Origin: Eubacteriales bacterium
GTDB lineage: Bacteria > Bacillota > Clostridia > Lachnospirales > Lachnospiraceae
Length of the DNA: 64,000 nt
Direction: 5' to 3'
NCBI GenBank assembly: GCA_030536555.1
Contig: JAUNPU010000007.1
Span: forward strand, 1-64,000
Shown: positions 27,167 through 37,234 of the stretch, in pieces
How positions within the stretch are numbered: the first letter of the stretch is position 1
Layout of the letters: each line of letters opens with the position of its first letter
Position numbers and translations under genes: made by a program
Notes under the pieces: generated by a model
What the model was told of the DNA's origin: nothing
Databases searched by the model: none
Seen by the model: only the letters and a program-made list of their open reading frames with translations

Positions 27167-27196
27167 TTGTTCGGCTCCCGTGCTGTGTGATATAAT
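27167..27196 (+). promoter_or_regulatory. Promoter of the galactokinase gene
   Basis: TTGTTC, an 18-base spacer and TATAAT with an extended TGA. Confidence 0.6.
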
Positions 27197-27258
27197 TTTC
27201 CTGACAGTGCCCGAAGATAGCCGGGCGCAGGTGAAGTATAACATGGAGGAGAAGGACG

Positions 27259-28548
27259 ATGAAGGCAGAAGAGACATTACAGTTACTTGGATCAGAGCAG
27301 GCAGGAACGCTGATGACAGCACTCTACGGTGAGGCGCAGGCAGCGGAGAATGCAGCACGCTACAGTGATCTGGTGAAGAAGTTTAAGGAAACCTTTGGAG
27401 ATAAGGATGTGCTGATGTTCAGTTCGCCGGGCCGTACCGAGATCAGCGGCAACCACACGGATCATAACCACGGCAAGGTGCTTGCAGGAAGCATCAACCT
27501 GGACTGTGTCGGCATTGCAGCGCTGAATCAGTCATCTTATGTGAATATTATCAGTGAGACATTTAATCAGAAGTTTACGATCGATTTGAACCATCTGGAG
27601 CCAAGCGAGAAGAAGGCGGGGACCATCGATCTGGTGAAGGGTCTGCTGAAGGGCTTTACGGAGTCCGGATATGAGATCGGCGGTTTTGATGCCTATATCA
27701 CCAGCAACGTGATCAGCTCCGCAGGCGTCAGCTCTTCCGCATCCTTTGAGATGCTGCTGTGCTCCATGATCAACAAGTTCTTCAATGACAACCGCATGGA
27801 TACGGTTGCCTATGCACACATCGGCAAATATTCCGAGAATGTGTACTGGGACAAGGCATCCGGACTGCTGGATCAGATGGCATGCGCAGTGGGCGGTCTG
27901 ATTACCATTGACTTTATGGAACCGACTGCTCCGGTGGTGGAGAAGATTGACTTTGATTTCGCATCCCAGAACCACAGCCTGATTATCGTTCAGACCGGTA
28001 AGGGCCATGCAGACCTGAGCGCGGATTACTCTTCTGTACCCAATGAGATGAAGAAGGTGGCAGAGTTCTTCGGCAAGGAGGTCTGCGCAGAGATTACGGA
28101 GCAGCAGGTGATTGACAATCTGAAGGCAGTCCGTGAGTTCGCGGGGGACCGTTCTGTGATGCGTGCGCTGCATTTCTTCGAGGAGAACCGTCGGGTAGAG
28201 GCTGAGGTGGCTGCCCTGAAGGAAGGCAGATTCAACGATTTCCTGGAAAATATCACAGCATCCGGCAATTCCTCCTGGAAGTGGCTGCAGAACTGCTACA
28301 CCAACAGTAACTATCAGGAGCAGGGCATTTCTGTGGCGCTGGCACTGACGGAGCTGTTCATTGCCGAGAAGCAGAGAGGTGCATGCAGAATCCATGGCGG
28401 CGGATTTGCCGGCGTTATCATGGCAATGCTGCCCAATGATATTGTGGACGAGTACATTGCATACATCGAGAAGGCTCTGGGCGAGGGCAGTGCATACCGC
28501 ATGAGCATCCGCCCCTATGGTGCCATCTGCGTCAATGATGTGATCTAA
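27259..28548 (+). CDS. galK: Galactokinase-family GHMP kinase
   Basis: A 429-residue GHMP kinase, most like galactokinase, which phosphorylates galactose at C1. Motifs are SSPGRTEISGNHTDHNHGKVL (about 55-75), ISSAGVSSSASFEML (ATP loop, about 155) and CRIHGGGFAGVIMAML (near 380). The usual galactokinase signature is GR-x-NLIGEHTDYN-x-G; here it reads GRTEISGNHTDHNHG, a divergent form, so another sugar is possible. The gene stands alone, convergent with an AraC regulator, and no galT or galE is nearby. Confidence 0.8.
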   Translation: MKAEETLQLLGSEQAGTLMTALYGEAQAAENAARYSDLVKKFKETFGDKDVLMFSSPGRTEISGNHTDHNHGKVLAGSINLDCVGIAALNQSSYVNIISETFNQKFTIDLNHLEPSEKKAGTIDLVKGLLKGFTESGYEIGGFDAYITSNVISSAGVSSSASFEMLLCSMINKFFNDNRMDTVAYAHIGKYSENVYWDKASGLLDQMACAVGGLITIDFMEPTAPVVEKIDFDFASQNHSLIIVQTGKGHADLSADYSSVPNEMKKVAEFFGKEVCAEITEQQVIDNLKAVREFAGDRSVMRALHFFEENRRVEAEVAALKEGRFNDFLENITASGNSSWKWLQNCYTNSNYQEQGISVALALTELFIAEKQRGACRIHGGGFAGVIMAMLPNDIVDEYIAYIEKALGEGSAYRMSIRPYGAICVNDVI

Positions 28549-29468
28549 GTGGCGGCATGACGGGACCCAGATGGCTGGACGGCGGATTCTCTCCGCCGAA
28601 ACTGGCTTGGGGTCACTCCGAAGCGGCGCTTGAACATCCGGTTAAAGTAAGACAGATTTTCAAATCCTGTGTCGGCAGCTACAGTCAGGATCGTGTCCTC
28701 GGAGGCTAACAGCAGGCGGGACGCCATGGTCAGACGGTAGGCGTTCAAGTATCCTGTGAAGGAAGTGCCGAAGGTCTGCCGGAAGAACTTCATAAAGTGT
28801 GACTGGCTGAAGCCGCTGGCTTCAGCCATTTTTTGTATGGAGAGCGGTTCGCTGTAATGCTGCTCGATGAATTTCAGAATCTGCCGGGCCTTCTCTAACG
28901 CCCGCTGGTCGGAAATACTGACGGCAGCCGGGGAGGAAATCATCCCGAACTGGTAGAAGCAGAAGAACAGCTCGCAGAGCTTCCCCTTGATGAACAGCTC
29001 ATATCCACTGGGAAAGGTGCGGCGAATCTCATCAATCTGGTCGATGCAGCCGGCGATGGCGGCATAGTGGTCCGTCTCCGGTGTCAGGCGAAGGGGAAGC
29101 TCCGCCTGTCTGGAGAGAATCGGCGCCAGATAAAGCTCATAGCTGGGGTCCGTCTGGGGACTTCCCAGCAGCCGCGGCTCGAAGATAATATTCTCATATT
29201 CCATGGCTTCCTGCTGCCACTGGCGGATGGCGTGAAGCTGTCCGGGACAGATGAAAATCAGGTCCCCGGCATGGGCCAGCAGGTCCCGATGGTCCACCGA
29301 TACGATGCCGGACCCCTTCTTAATATAGATGAACTCCATCTCATCGTGCCAGTGGAGGGGAACCTCCGTAAAATCATAGGGAATCGAACAGGGATAGGTC
29401 AGATAGGGGAAGTCATCCGCCCGCACCTGTCGCTGCTCCTGATAGTTTTCGTACTCGATTATATTCAT
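28545..29468 (-). CDS. AraC-family transcriptional regulator with cupin domain
   Basis: A 307-residue regulator. The N-terminal cupin-like sensor has VPLHWHDEMEFIYIKKGSG and PGQLHAIR. The C-terminal double HTH at about 205-295 has PLSIQKMAEASGFSQSHFMKFFRQTFGTSFTGYLNAYRL and TILTVAADTGFENLSYFNRMFKRRFGVTP. Such proteins commonly sense sugars. Start at 29468 fits AAGGAAG; an upstream in-frame ATG at 29531 lacks one. Its stop overlaps the galactokinase stop on the other strand. It may control glgP or galK, but this is only positional. Confidence 0.88.
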   Translation of the reverse strand: MNIIEYENYQEQRQVRADDFPYLTYPCSIPYDFTEVPLHWHDEMEFIYIKKGSGIVSVDHRDLLAHAGDLIFICPGQLHAIRQWQQEAMEYENIIFEPRLLGSPQTDPSYELYLAPILSRQAELPLRLTPETDHYAAIAGCIDQIDEIRRTFPSGYELFIKGKLCELFFCFYQFGMISSPAAVSISDQRALEKARQILKFIEQHYSEPLSIQKMAEASGFSQSHFMKFFRQTFGTSFTGYLNAYRLTMASRLLLASEDTILTVAADTGFENLSYFNRMFKRRFGVTPSQFRRRESAVQPSGSRHAAT

Positions 29469-29521
29469 GAAATCTTCCTTTTCTGTATCATTTTCTCTGG
29501 TCAAAATCTCGATATGATAGG

Positions 29522-29551
29522 ATTGTACCATATATTAGCCGGATATTGCAA
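29522..29551 (-). promoter_or_regulatory. Promoter of the AraC gene
   Basis: On the minus strand TTGCAA, 18 bases and TACAAT. The -35 TTGCAA is its own complement and could also serve the rightward glgP promoter (TATAAT at 29573, 21-base spacer, so weak). Confidence 0.5.
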
Positions 29552-29729
29552 GAAATATGAAATTGTGGAACGTATAATACCAGCATAACATAGTAACCGG
29601 TGCAAGGCTGAGGCAGCAAGAGCAAAGCCAGAGCAGCAGGCGCACAACAGAAATCCGAAACAGAATCGAGAATCAAGACAAGGCAACCGTCACAAGATAA
29701 ACCATAAGAAGAAACGGAGGTTTCACAAA

Positions 29730-31991
29730 ATGAAAATGAATTTTGCAGAACAGATTGCAGCACAGGCAGGAAAATCCATCGCCGACTGCACCAACCATGA
29801 GTTATACGAAGCACTGCTGACCCTGGTTCAGAAAGAGGCAGCAAACAAGGTAAGCGAGAAAGGCAAGAAGAAAATCTATTATATTTCCGCAGAGTTCCTG
29901 ATCGGAAAGCTGCTGTCCAACAACTTGATCAACCTGGGCTGGTATGACGATGTGCGCAAGGCTCTGGCTGAAAATGGCAGAGATATCTGCGAAGTGGAGG
30001 AGGCTGAGCCGGAGCCGTCTCTGGGCAACGGCGGTCTGGGACGTCTGGCAGCATGCTTCCTGGATTCCATGGCAACCCTTGGCTTAAATGGCGACGGCAT
30101 CGGCCTGAACTATCATCTGGGCCTGTTCAAGCAGGAATTTGAACAGGACTTACAGCGCGAGACTCCCAACCCGTGGATCGAGGAGAAGAGCTGGCTGACC
30201 AGACGGGAGGTTACCTACCCGGTACAGTTCGGCAATCTGACCGTACATTCCCGCCTCCATGACATTGCCGTGACCGGCTACGAGAACCGGACCAACGCTC
30301 TGCACCTGTTCGACATCGAGGGTGTGGACGAGACCATCGTGGAAGACGGCATTTCCTTCGACAAGGAAGATATCAAGAAGAACCTGACCCTGTTCCTGTA
30401 CCCGGATGACAGCGACGAGGCTGGCCGGAAGCTGCGTATCTATCAGCAGTATTTTATGGTCAGCAACGGTGCACAGTACATTCTGGACGAGTGTGTGAAG
30501 AAGGGCTGCACCCTTCACGATCTGCCGGATTATGCGGTGATTCAGATCAACGATACCCATCCGTCCATGGTGATTCCGGAGCTGATCCGCCTGCTTACCG
30601 AGCGGGGCATCGACTTTGACGAGGCTGTGGAGATTGTGAAGAAGACCTGCGCTTACACCAACCACACTATTCTGGCAGAGGCGCTGGAGAAATGGCCGAT
30701 TTCCTACTTAAAAGAAGTGGTTCCGCAGCTGGTGCCGATCATCGAGATCCTGGACGACCGGATTCGCCGGAAATACGCCGATGAGCGGGTGGCGATCATT
30801 GATAGAAATGATCTGGTTCACATGGCGCACATGGATATTCACTACGGATTCAGTGTCAACGGCGTTGCCTACCTGCACACGGAGATTTTAAAGAGCTCCG
30901 AGCTGAAGCCGTTTTATGACATTTATCCGGAGAAATTCAACAACAAGACCAACGGTATCACCTTCCGCCGCTGGCTGCTGCACTGCAACCATGCGCTGGC
31001 TGACTTTATCACCGGCAAGATCGGCGAAGGCTACAAGAAGGATGCTGACGAGCTGGAGAAGCTTCTGGCAGCGGCAGACAAGGATGCGAAGCTGTTAAAG
31101 GAGCTTTTGGCAATCAAGCAGCAGAAGAAGGTGGAGCTTAAGAACTATCTGAAAGCCACCCAGAACATTGATATTGATGAAAATTCCATTTACGACATCC
31201 AGATCAAGCGTCTCCACGAGTACAAGCGCCAGCAGATGAACGCCCTGTATGTGATTCACAAGTATCTGGAGATCAAGAAGGGCAAGAAACCGACCACGCC
31301 GATCACCGTGATCTTCGGTGCAAAGGCAGCTCCGGCTTACGTGATCGCCAAGGACATCATCCATCTGATCCTGTGCCTGCAGGAGCTGGTGAACAAGGAC
31401 CCGGAGGTGAGCCCGTACCTGAAGGTGGTAATGGTGGAGAACTACAATGTGACCAAGGCAGAGAAGCTGATCCCGGCATGCGATATTTCCGAGCAGATCT
31501 CTCTGGCATCCAAGGAAGCCAGCGGCACCGGCAACATGAAGTTCATGCTGAACGGCGCTGTGACCCTGGGCACCATGGACGGCGCAAATGTGGAGATCGC
31601 GCAGCTGGTGGGCGAGGACAATATTTACATCTTCGGCGAGTCCAGCGAGAACGTTATCGAGCATTATGCGAAGGCAGATTATGTGTCTAAGGACTACTAC
31701 GAGAAGGATGAGGATATCAGGGAGGCAGTGGACTTCATCGTCGGTAAGGAGCTGATGAAGCTTGGCTGCAAGGAGAATCTGGAACGCCTTTACAAGGAGC
31801 TGGTGAACAAGGACTGGTTCATGACGCTTCTGGACTACAGGTCCTATGCCGAGGCACGCGAGCAGGCATACAGGGACTATGAGGACCGCGAGGTATGGGC
31901 GAAGAAGATGCTGGTGAACATCAGCAAGGCAGGCTTCTTCTCCTCCGACCGGACCATTGCACAATACGATAAGGATATCTGGAAACTGTAA
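29730..31991 (+). CDS. glgP: Glycogen phosphorylase
   Basis: A 753-residue PLP enzyme that releases glucose 1-phosphate from glycogen or maltodextrin. The PLP-lysine motif [26 protein letters not shown] lies at about 600-625. Other signatures are [36 protein letters not shown] and NGITFRRWL. Slightly short of the 800-residue norm, which is usual for clostridial forms. ACGGAGG precedes the ATG. Confidence 0.95.
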   Translation: MKMNFAEQIAAQAGKSIADCTNHELYEALLTLVQKEAANKVSEKGKKKIYYISAEFLIGKLLSNNLINLGWYDDVRKALAENGRDICEVEEAEPEPSLGNGGLGRLAACFLDSMATLGLNGDGIGLNYHLGLFKQEFEQDLQRETPNPWIEEKSWLTRREVTYPVQFGNLTVHSRLHDIAVTGYENRTNALHLFDIEGVDETIVEDGISFDKEDIKKNLTLFLYPDDSDEAGRKLRIYQQYFMVSNGAQYILDECVKKGCTLHDLPDYAVIQINDTHPSMVIPELIRLLTERGIDFDEAVEIVKKTCAYTNHTILAEALEKWPISYLKEVVPQLVPIIEILDDRIRRKYADERVAIIDRNDLVHMAHMDIHYGFSVNGVAYLHTEILKSSELKPFYDIYPEKFNNKTNGITFRRWLLHCNHALADFITGKIGEGYKKDADELEKLLAAADKDAKLLKELLAIKQQKKVELKNYLKATQNIDIDENSIYDIQIKRLHEYKRQQMNALYVIHKYLEIKKGKKPTTPITVIFGAKAAPAYVIAKDIIHLILCLQELVNKDPEVSPYLKVVMVENYNVTKAEKLIPACDISEQISLASKEASGTGNMKFMLNGAVTLGTMDGANVEIAQLVGEDNIYIFGESSENVIEHYAKADYVSKDYYEKDEDIREAVDFIVGKELMKLGCKENLERLYKELVNKDWFMTLLDYRSYAEAREQAYRDYEDREVWAKKMLVNISKAGFFSSDRTIAQYDKDIWKL

Positions 31992-31995
31992 TTAA

Positions 31996-32050
31996 AATGC
32001 AGCAGGAGAAGTCGCCGGAATATGGCAGATTCCTCCTGCTGTATTTGTAT
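31996..32050 (+). terminator. Terminator after glgP
   Basis: AATGCAGCAGGAG pairs with CTCCTGCTGTATT (one G-T pair); a T-rich tail follows. The rest of the gap up to the YitT gene is AT-rich without a clear gene. Confidence 0.7.
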
Positions 32051-32225
32051 TTTCCTGACGTGGGATGGCGAATTAGCACAACATTTCCGTTGTGAAGATT
32101 CCAATAATAATAGTGTTTGTGTTTTGATATGGAAAGAGTTATAGTCGGAGTCGGCAGAAATGGTATCTGCCGGTTTGTGCATAGGATTGCAGATAACACA
32201 GGATACAAAGGGAAGGGAACTGAGT

Positions 32226-33095
32226 ATGGCTACAAGGGAGATTGAAAATCCGTTGATGAGAAAGCTGGCGGAATATGGACTGATCACAATCAGTATCTGG
32301 ATCATGGTGGTGGGAGTGTATTTTTTCAAATTCCCCAATAATTTTGCATTTGGCGGTGTGACGGGCTTTTCCACTGTGGTCAGCAAGCTGACAGGCTGGA
32401 CGCCCAGTGACTTTACCTTTGCGGTCAATACGGGACTGCTGGTGCTGGGATTTCTGTTCCTTGGCACGGATGTGGGCATCAAGACGGTCTACTCCAGTAT
32501 GCTGATGTCCTTCAGCCTGACGACACTGGAGCGAATCTGCCCCATGTACTCGCCTCTTACATACGAGCCGATGCTGGAGCTGGTATTTGCCATCTTTCTT
32601 CCGGCTGTGGGCTCTGCGATTTTGTTCAACATTGGCGCATCCAGCGGCGGCACGGACATCATTGCGATGATACTGAAAAAGTATACCAGCATGCACATCG
32701 GCACGGCACTGCTGGTGGTGGATATCGCTGCGGTCGCGATGGCATTTTTCGTGATCGGACCGACCACGGGTCTGTATTCCTCCCTGGGTCTGATGGCGAA
32801 GTCCCTGGTGATCGACGGCGTCATCGAGAATATCAATATGTGCAAATGCTTCAACATCATCTGCGATGATGCGGACCCGATCTGCGAGTTCATCATTCAC
32901 GATCTGAACCGGAGCGCTACGATCTACAAGGCAGAGGGAGCATTTACCCATCACGACAAGACGGTTATTATGACGACCTTAAAGCGGGGGCAGGCTGTGA
33001 AGCTGCGCAACTTCATCAAGCGCACGGAGCCGACGGCATTTATCCTGATCTCCAACTCCAGTGAGATCATCGGCAAAGGCTTTCTGACCAACTGA
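32226..33095 (+). CDS. YitT-family membrane protein
   Basis: A 289-residue protein with five or so membrane segments (YitT_membrane) and a C-terminal DUF2179 cytosolic domain (TIYKAEGAFTHHDKTVIMTTLKRGQAVKLRNFIKRTEPTAFI). The FKFPNNFAFGGVTGFSTV and NIGASSGGTDIIAMI blocks are family hallmarks. Function unknown in most bacteria. The start at 32226 has GGGAA upstream. Confidence 0.88.
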   Translation: MATREIENPLMRKLAEYGLITISIWIMVVGVYFFKFPNNFAFGGVTGFSTVVSKLTGWTPSDFTFAVNTGLLVLGFLFLGTDVGIKTVYSSMLMSFSLTTLERICPMYSPLTYEPMLELVFAIFLPAVGSAILFNIGASSGGTDIIAMILKKYTSMHIGTALLVVDIAAVAMAFFVIGPTTGLYSSLGLMAKSLVIDGVIENINMCKCFNIICDDADPICEFIIHDLNRSATIYKAEGAFTHHDKTVIMTTLKRGQAVKLRNFIKRTEPTAFILISNSSEIIGKGFLTN

Positions 33096-33126
33096 ATACA
33101 GATATTTGCAGCAGAACCGTCTGTGT

Positions 33127-33159
33127 GCCCGGAAAGCGGAGCACCCGGGCGGTTTTTTT
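33127..33159 (+). terminator. Terminator after the YitT gene
   Basis: GCCCGG (33127-33132) pairs with CCGGGC (33145-33150), then T7. Confidence 0.7.
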
Positions 33160-33215
33160 GCATATAGTGGCAGTATCAGTAACGGTTCAGAATCAAAATA
33201 TGCAGGAGGAGTGCC

Positions 33216-33971
33216 ATGGGACCAGAGGAGCGTAAGCCGGACAGTCGGAAGCGAACATACCAGACACCGGAAGCCAAAATCGCTGCGGTCACGGACCGAC
33301 AGCGGGAATATATGGAGCAGGAGCAGTTTCACAGGAGAAAGGTGGCCATTTGCCGGATTATGCTGCTGGTGCTGTTGCTGGCGGTGTGGGAGCTTGGCGC
33401 AGGGCTGGGAATCATCGACGACTTTATATTCAGCTCTCCGTCCAGAGTTCTTGTCTGCTTCTGGAATATGGTGCGGGACGGAAGTCTGGTCCGGCACGTG
33501 GGAATCACGCTGTTTGAGACCCTGATCAGCTTTGCCCTGGTGGTGGTGACGGGAATCGGTATGGCGGTGCTTCTGTGGTCCAGTCGAAGCGCATCGGAGA
33601 TTCTGGAACCGTATCTGGTCATGCTCAACAGCCTGCCCAAGTCCGCCCTTGCCCCCATGCTGATCGTGTGGCTGGGCAATCACATTCATACGATTGTGGT
33701 GGCGGCGATGTCGGTGGCGGTATTCGGCTCCATTTTGACACTGCACAATGGATTCTCAGGGATGGACCCGGATAAGATCAAGCTGATCTATTCCCTTGGC
33801 GGCACGAAAAAGGATGTGCTGGCGAAGGTGCTGCTGCCGGGGTCGCTGCCTCTGATCATCAGCAATATGAAGGTGAATATCGGGCTGTGTCTGGTGGGGG
33901 TGATCATCGGGGAGTTCCTGGCGGCCAGCCAGGGGCTGGGGTATCTGATTATCTATGGGAGCCAGGTGTTT
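33216..33971 (+). pseudogene. 5' part of a split NitT/TauT-type ABC permease gene
   Basis: Codons 1-252 of an inner-membrane permease of the SsuC/TauC/ThiX group (BPD_transp_1). An N-terminal cytosolic tail precedes WELGAGLGIIDDFIFSSPSRV. The EAA-type loop is IYSLGGTKKDVLAKVLLPGSLPLI at about 190-212. The reading frame continues into inserted DNA as SCDHVL and stops at 33992, so the last membrane helix is lost. The missing end, QLDLVVMSILILCVI and onwards, is found in frame at 54342-54443. The intact protein would have 285 residues. As it stands it is probably non-functional. Confidence 0.93.
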
Positions 33972-33994
33972 AGCTGCGATCACGTACTGTAATG
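33961..33994. other. attL, left junction of the integrated element
   Basis: Host half GCCAGGTG, shared core TTT (33969-33971), then the element half at 33972-33994. That element half is the inverted complement of the element half at the right end, with 20 of 23 bases matching. Confidence 0.88.
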
Positions 33995-34049
33995 AAACGC
34001 TACCCAGAGGGTTTTGATTGGATAAAATGATGAAAAATGAAATATGACA

Positions 34050-34078
34050 TTGATTTTTGTTAGCGAATGTGCTATATT
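34050..34078 (+). promoter_or_regulatory. Promoter of the gntR gene
   Basis: TTGATT, a 17-base spacer and TATATT. The -10 box overlaps the left arm of the first GntR-type operator. Confidence 0.65.
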
Positions 34079-34098
34079 GTATTCAGATGGTATACAAT
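34076..34098. promoter_or_regulatory. Putative GntR operator 1
   Basis: ATTGTAT, nine bases and ATACAAT. Same arms and spacing as operator 2. Overlaps the gntR -10, consistent with autorepression. Confidence 0.75.
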
Positions 34099-34122
34099 AT
34101 CGAAAAGCATGGGAGAGATAGC

Positions 34123-34770
34123 ATGAGAGTGCCATTGAAAGAAAAAGCGTATCAGTATATTTTAGAGCAGATTATGCAGGGAGAGTTACCATACAATAAG
34201 CCGCTGGTGGAGAGTGATTATTGTATGGAATTGAACATGAGCAGAACTCCGATCAGAGAAGCTTTGAAAAAGCTGGAGGCGGAGGGATTAGTATATAGTA
34301 TTGCAGAACGTGGTGTATTTGTAAAAGAAATCACGGTTACGGATATTGATGAAATCTGTCAGTTGAGAAAGCTGTTTGAACTGGAGGCTTTGAAGTTTGC
34401 GATTCAAAGAGTAACTGCAGAAGAGATTCAGGAGTGCAGAAAACTTCTGCTGGAACTGAATAAGAATTCCAGTACAGTGCTTTATTTTAAGGCAGACAGG
34501 AGTTTCCACAGAATAATTATGAAATATTGTCCGAATCGGAGACTGCAGGTGTTTTACAAGAATATACAGAATCAGATTGAGCGATTTCAAAGAGTTCTCG
34601 CAACACGAAAGGATAATTATATTTATGCACAGCAGCAACATCTGGAATTGCTTGATGCATTGGAAACCAGAGAGTATGATGTGGCAGCGGCAGCCTTGGA
34701 AAAACATTTAAATACGATTCATGATTCTATTATTGAGGTTTATAATCATAATCGGCTGACAACTTTTTGA
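34123..34770 (+). CDS. GntR-family regulator, FadR/FCD type
   Basis: A 215-residue repressor. The N-terminal winged HTH at about 5-70 has KEKAYQYILEQIMQGELPYNKPL and SRTPIREALKKLEAEGLV. The C-terminal FCD ligand-binding domain has EICQLRKLFELEALKFA, DRSFHRIIM and QQHLELLDALETR, where His residues usually hold a metal and an organic acid. It is the first gene of the element. Two identical-format operators flank it, one over its own promoter and one before the M42 gene, so it likely controls the cargo operon in answer to its substrate. Confidence 0.9.
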   Translation: MRVPLKEKAYQYILEQIMQGELPYNKPLVESDYCMELNMSRTPIREALKKLEAEGLVYSIAERGVFVKEITVTDIDEICQLRKLFELEALKFAIQRVTAEEIQECRKLLLELNKNSSTVLYFKADRSFHRIIMKYCPNRRLQVFYKNIQNQIERFQRVLATRKDNYIYAQQQHLELLDALETREYDVAAAALEKHLNTIHDSIIEVYNHNRLTTF

Positions 34771-34856
34771 CCTGAACGATAAGCTTGAGATTTTATTTGG
34801 AAGATGCATGGAAAATATCGGATAACAATATTTTCTATGCTAAATTTCAAAAATAA

Positions 34857-34879
34857 ATTGTATACAATCGATATACAAT
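34857..34879. promoter_or_regulatory. Putative GntR operator 2, ahead of the cargo operon
   Basis: ATTGTAT, nine bases and ATACAAT, 43 bases before the M42 start codon. The left arm is also part of the 12-bp palindrome ATTGTATACAAT. The -35/-10 of this operon are not clear in the AT-rich region. Confidence 0.78.
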
Positions 34880-34921
34880 TAAAACGCAACAGGAATTTAT
34901 ATTTTATATAAGGAGGTAATA

Positions 34922-36010
34922 ATGAGAGAACTGAAAGCGGATTTAAAACAACTGGTTGAGACTCCGGGAGTTTCTGGATTCGAGAAGGAGGTGAGGGAGC
35001 TAATTGCAGGGAAACTGCAAGACACCGTGGATTCACTACGGGAAGATGCGTTTGGTAACCTGATTGCAGAATGTGGAAAGAACGCCGGGTACAAAATCGG
35101 GGTTTATGCACATATGGACGAAGTGGGGATGATTGTCAATAAAATATCAGCCAGAGGTCTTCTTTCTTTTGATTTTATGGGGATGATTGATGAAAGAATT
35201 TTACCTGGTTCTCATGTGCTTGTGTGTACCGGAGATGGCAGACAGATTCCAGGTGTGATCGGTAATAAAAGTAAACATCTGCAGACAGCTCAGGATATGG
35301 ATAAAACCATGTCTTATAAGGAAATGTCCATTGATGTCGGATGCTCCAGCAAAGAAGAGGTCGAGCAGTTGGGAATTCAGGTAGGATGCCAGGTGACATT
35401 TGCAACAAGATGTACATTTTATGATAATGGCGTTGTGTTAGCAAAGTCTTTGGATGATAGAATTGGTTGTTTGGTTCTGATGAAAACAATGGAAGAACTG
35501 AAAGACAAACTGAATAACGTTACATTATATGGATTATTTACAGTTCAGGAAGAAATCGGAGCCAGAGGCGCTGCGTCTGTTGCTTCCGGAATGGGATTGG
35601 ATATGTTTATTACCTTGGACACTGCACCGGTGCAAAATGGTAATGACATCAAAGAGGGCGATATCAACTTAGGCAATGGTCCGGTAATACGAATCAGTGA
35701 TATGATGGCTCAGTTTACGAAAGGAATGATTACCAATCCGCAGATATTGGAGAGAATGATTGAGGTTGCGAAAGAACACAATATTCCATATCAGGCAGAT
35801 GTGCTTCACAGCACTTATCTGGATTCCTGTACTGCTCAGTTTACGGACAATGGTTTACCCGGCGGCAGTATCTGTTTTCCTCGAAGATATTCTCATACAG
35901 CAGTAGAAATGAGCAATTTATATGATATTGATCAGGCAGTTACATTATTAAGCCAGGTAATCCTGAGCTTAGATAAAGAACCTATCCGCTTTGGGAAAAA
36001 ATACAAATAA
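34922..36010 (+). CDS. M42-family metallo-aminopeptidase
   Basis: A 362-residue co-catalytic metallopeptidase (FrvX/CelM family, often TET-shaped complexes). Metal and catalytic residues are seen in YAHMDEVGMIV (about 64), AKSLDDRIGCL (Asp, about 178), TVQEEIGARGAA (Glu pair, about 207), TLDTAP (about 232) and FPRRYSHTAVE (His, about 315). Some M42 relatives act on amides other than peptides. AAGGAGG precedes the ATG. It begins the cargo operon and would hydrolyse a small peptide or amidated substrate inside the cell. Confidence 0.88.
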   Translation: MRELKADLKQLVETPGVSGFEKEVRELIAGKLQDTVDSLREDAFGNLIAECGKNAGYKIGVYAHMDEVGMIVNKISARGLLSFDFMGMIDERILPGSHVLVCTGDGRQIPGVIGNKSKHLQTAQDMDKTMSYKEMSIDVGCSSKEEVEQLGIQVGCQVTFATRCTFYDNGVVLAKSLDDRIGCLVLMKTMEELKDKLNNVTLYGLFTVQEEIGARGAASVASGMGLDMFITLDTAPVQNGNDIKEGDINLGNGPVIRISDMMAQFTKGMITNPQILERMIEVAKEHNIPYQADVLHSTYLDSCTAQFTDNGLPGGSICFPRRYSHTAVEMSNLYDIDQAVTLLSQVILSLDKEPIRFGKKYK

Positions 36011-36026
36011 CAGGGGGAAGAAAGCT

Positions 36027-37214
36027 ATGAGTATTGAGTTATGTCATGTACCAGTTGTTGATGTTCATGCACATCCATTTTGCTTGACCAGAGAGCCAAA
36101 AGATTTTGCAATGTTTGCTTCAAGTGGGTATTGGCCGGGACCAAATCAGGAGAAATATGCCCGTTCAAAGATGCATTATGTTATCATGATTGACAGCCTG
36201 AGAAAGTATTATGGTATGCCGGAAGATACTCTGGATATGGAAGTTGAGGCAGAACGCTACAGAAGATATCATGCGGCTCCTTCAGAATATTACCATGCAA
36301 TGCTTAAAGATGCCAATATTGGTGTTCTGTGCAATGAAATTGGCACTCCACATTCTCAGCCAATGTTTACAGATGCGGAGAATGCTTATTACGATACTCT
36401 GGTACCAAAGGAAAACCAGTGTGAGATTGTCCGGATTGAGAGAGTGTTTGAGGTACTGCAGGAAAAGAAACTGCCATTCAGGCAGTATATCGATGAGTTC
36501 CATCGATTGCTGGATGAACAGATTAAAATTCATCATGCGGTTGGCCTGAAGTCATTAGTAGCATATTTTACAGGTCTTAGTGTTCAGGATATTTCTGATG
36601 AAGATGCTGAAAAATCATATGAAAAATATGTTCTTCAGGGTAAGGAAGACTGGAAAGCGATGAAGGATGTCTATGATCATGTGGTATGCATGGGAATGGA
36701 GGCTTGTATCCGAAATAATCTGTCTATGCAGTTTCATGTAGGCTTTGGTCCATCTTCGTTCTGCAGACTAGATGATATGAATCCGATTGGTCTGATTCAG
36801 ATTATCCGTTCACCTAGATTTGCAAACCGGGTAAAAATTGTATTGCTCCATTCCTGTGATCCGTTTATTAAAGAGGCAGGATACTTAACGGGGCAATTTT
36901 CCAATGTATTTTGTGATTTTTCATCCATTTGCTTTTTGTCTGTAAACTGTGCCTCCATGATGAGAACCCTGATGGAGCGAGCCTCTATTGAAAAGCTGGT
37001 ATATGGTTCAGATTGTGTATGTTTCCCGGAAACTGCCTGGGTATCTGCACATTATGGGCGGAAACAGCTGACAAAAGTATTAAATGATCTGGTAAAAGAG
37101 GAAATCTTAAGTGAAAAACGGGCACAAAAGTTTGGTGAAATGATGCTTTGCACGAATGCATTTGCAATTTATCCGGAATTAGCAGAGCGACCACAGTTTA
37201 AACAGATTATTTAA
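36027..37214 (+). CDS. Amidohydrolase-2-type metal-dependent hydrolase
   Basis: A 395-residue TIM-barrel hydrolase. The metal site starts VVDVHAHPF (His14 and His16). A Lys in GLKSLVAYF, a His in MQFHVGFG, LLHSC and the Asp in KLVYGSDCVCFPE follow in the right order. It resembles the amidohydrolase domain seen next to or fused with glutamine synthetase-like proteins. Members are hydrolases or decarboxylases. Start at 36027 follows AGGGGGA, 16 bases after the M42 stop. Confidence 0.82.
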   Translation: MSIELCHVPVVDVHAHPFCLTREPKDFAMFASSGYWPGPNQEKYARSKMHYVIMIDSLRKYYGMPEDTLDMEVEAERYRRYHAAPSEYYHAMLKDANIGVLCNEIGTPHSQPMFTDAENAYYDTLVPKENQCEIVRIERVFEVLQEKKLPFRQYIDEFHRLLDEQIKIHHAVGLKSLVAYFTGLSVQDISDEDAEKSYEKYVLQGKEDWKAMKDVYDHVVCMGMEACIRNNLSMQFHVGFGPSSFCRLDDMNPIGLIQIIRSPRFANRVKIVLLHSCDPFIKEAGYLTGQFSNVFCDFSSICFLSVNCASMMRTLMERASIEKLVYGSDCVCFPETAWVSAHYGRKQLTKVLNDLVKEEILSEKRAQKFGEMMLCTNAFAIYPELAERPQFKQII

Positions 37215-37234
37215 CAGGACGAGGGGGAAGGTTT

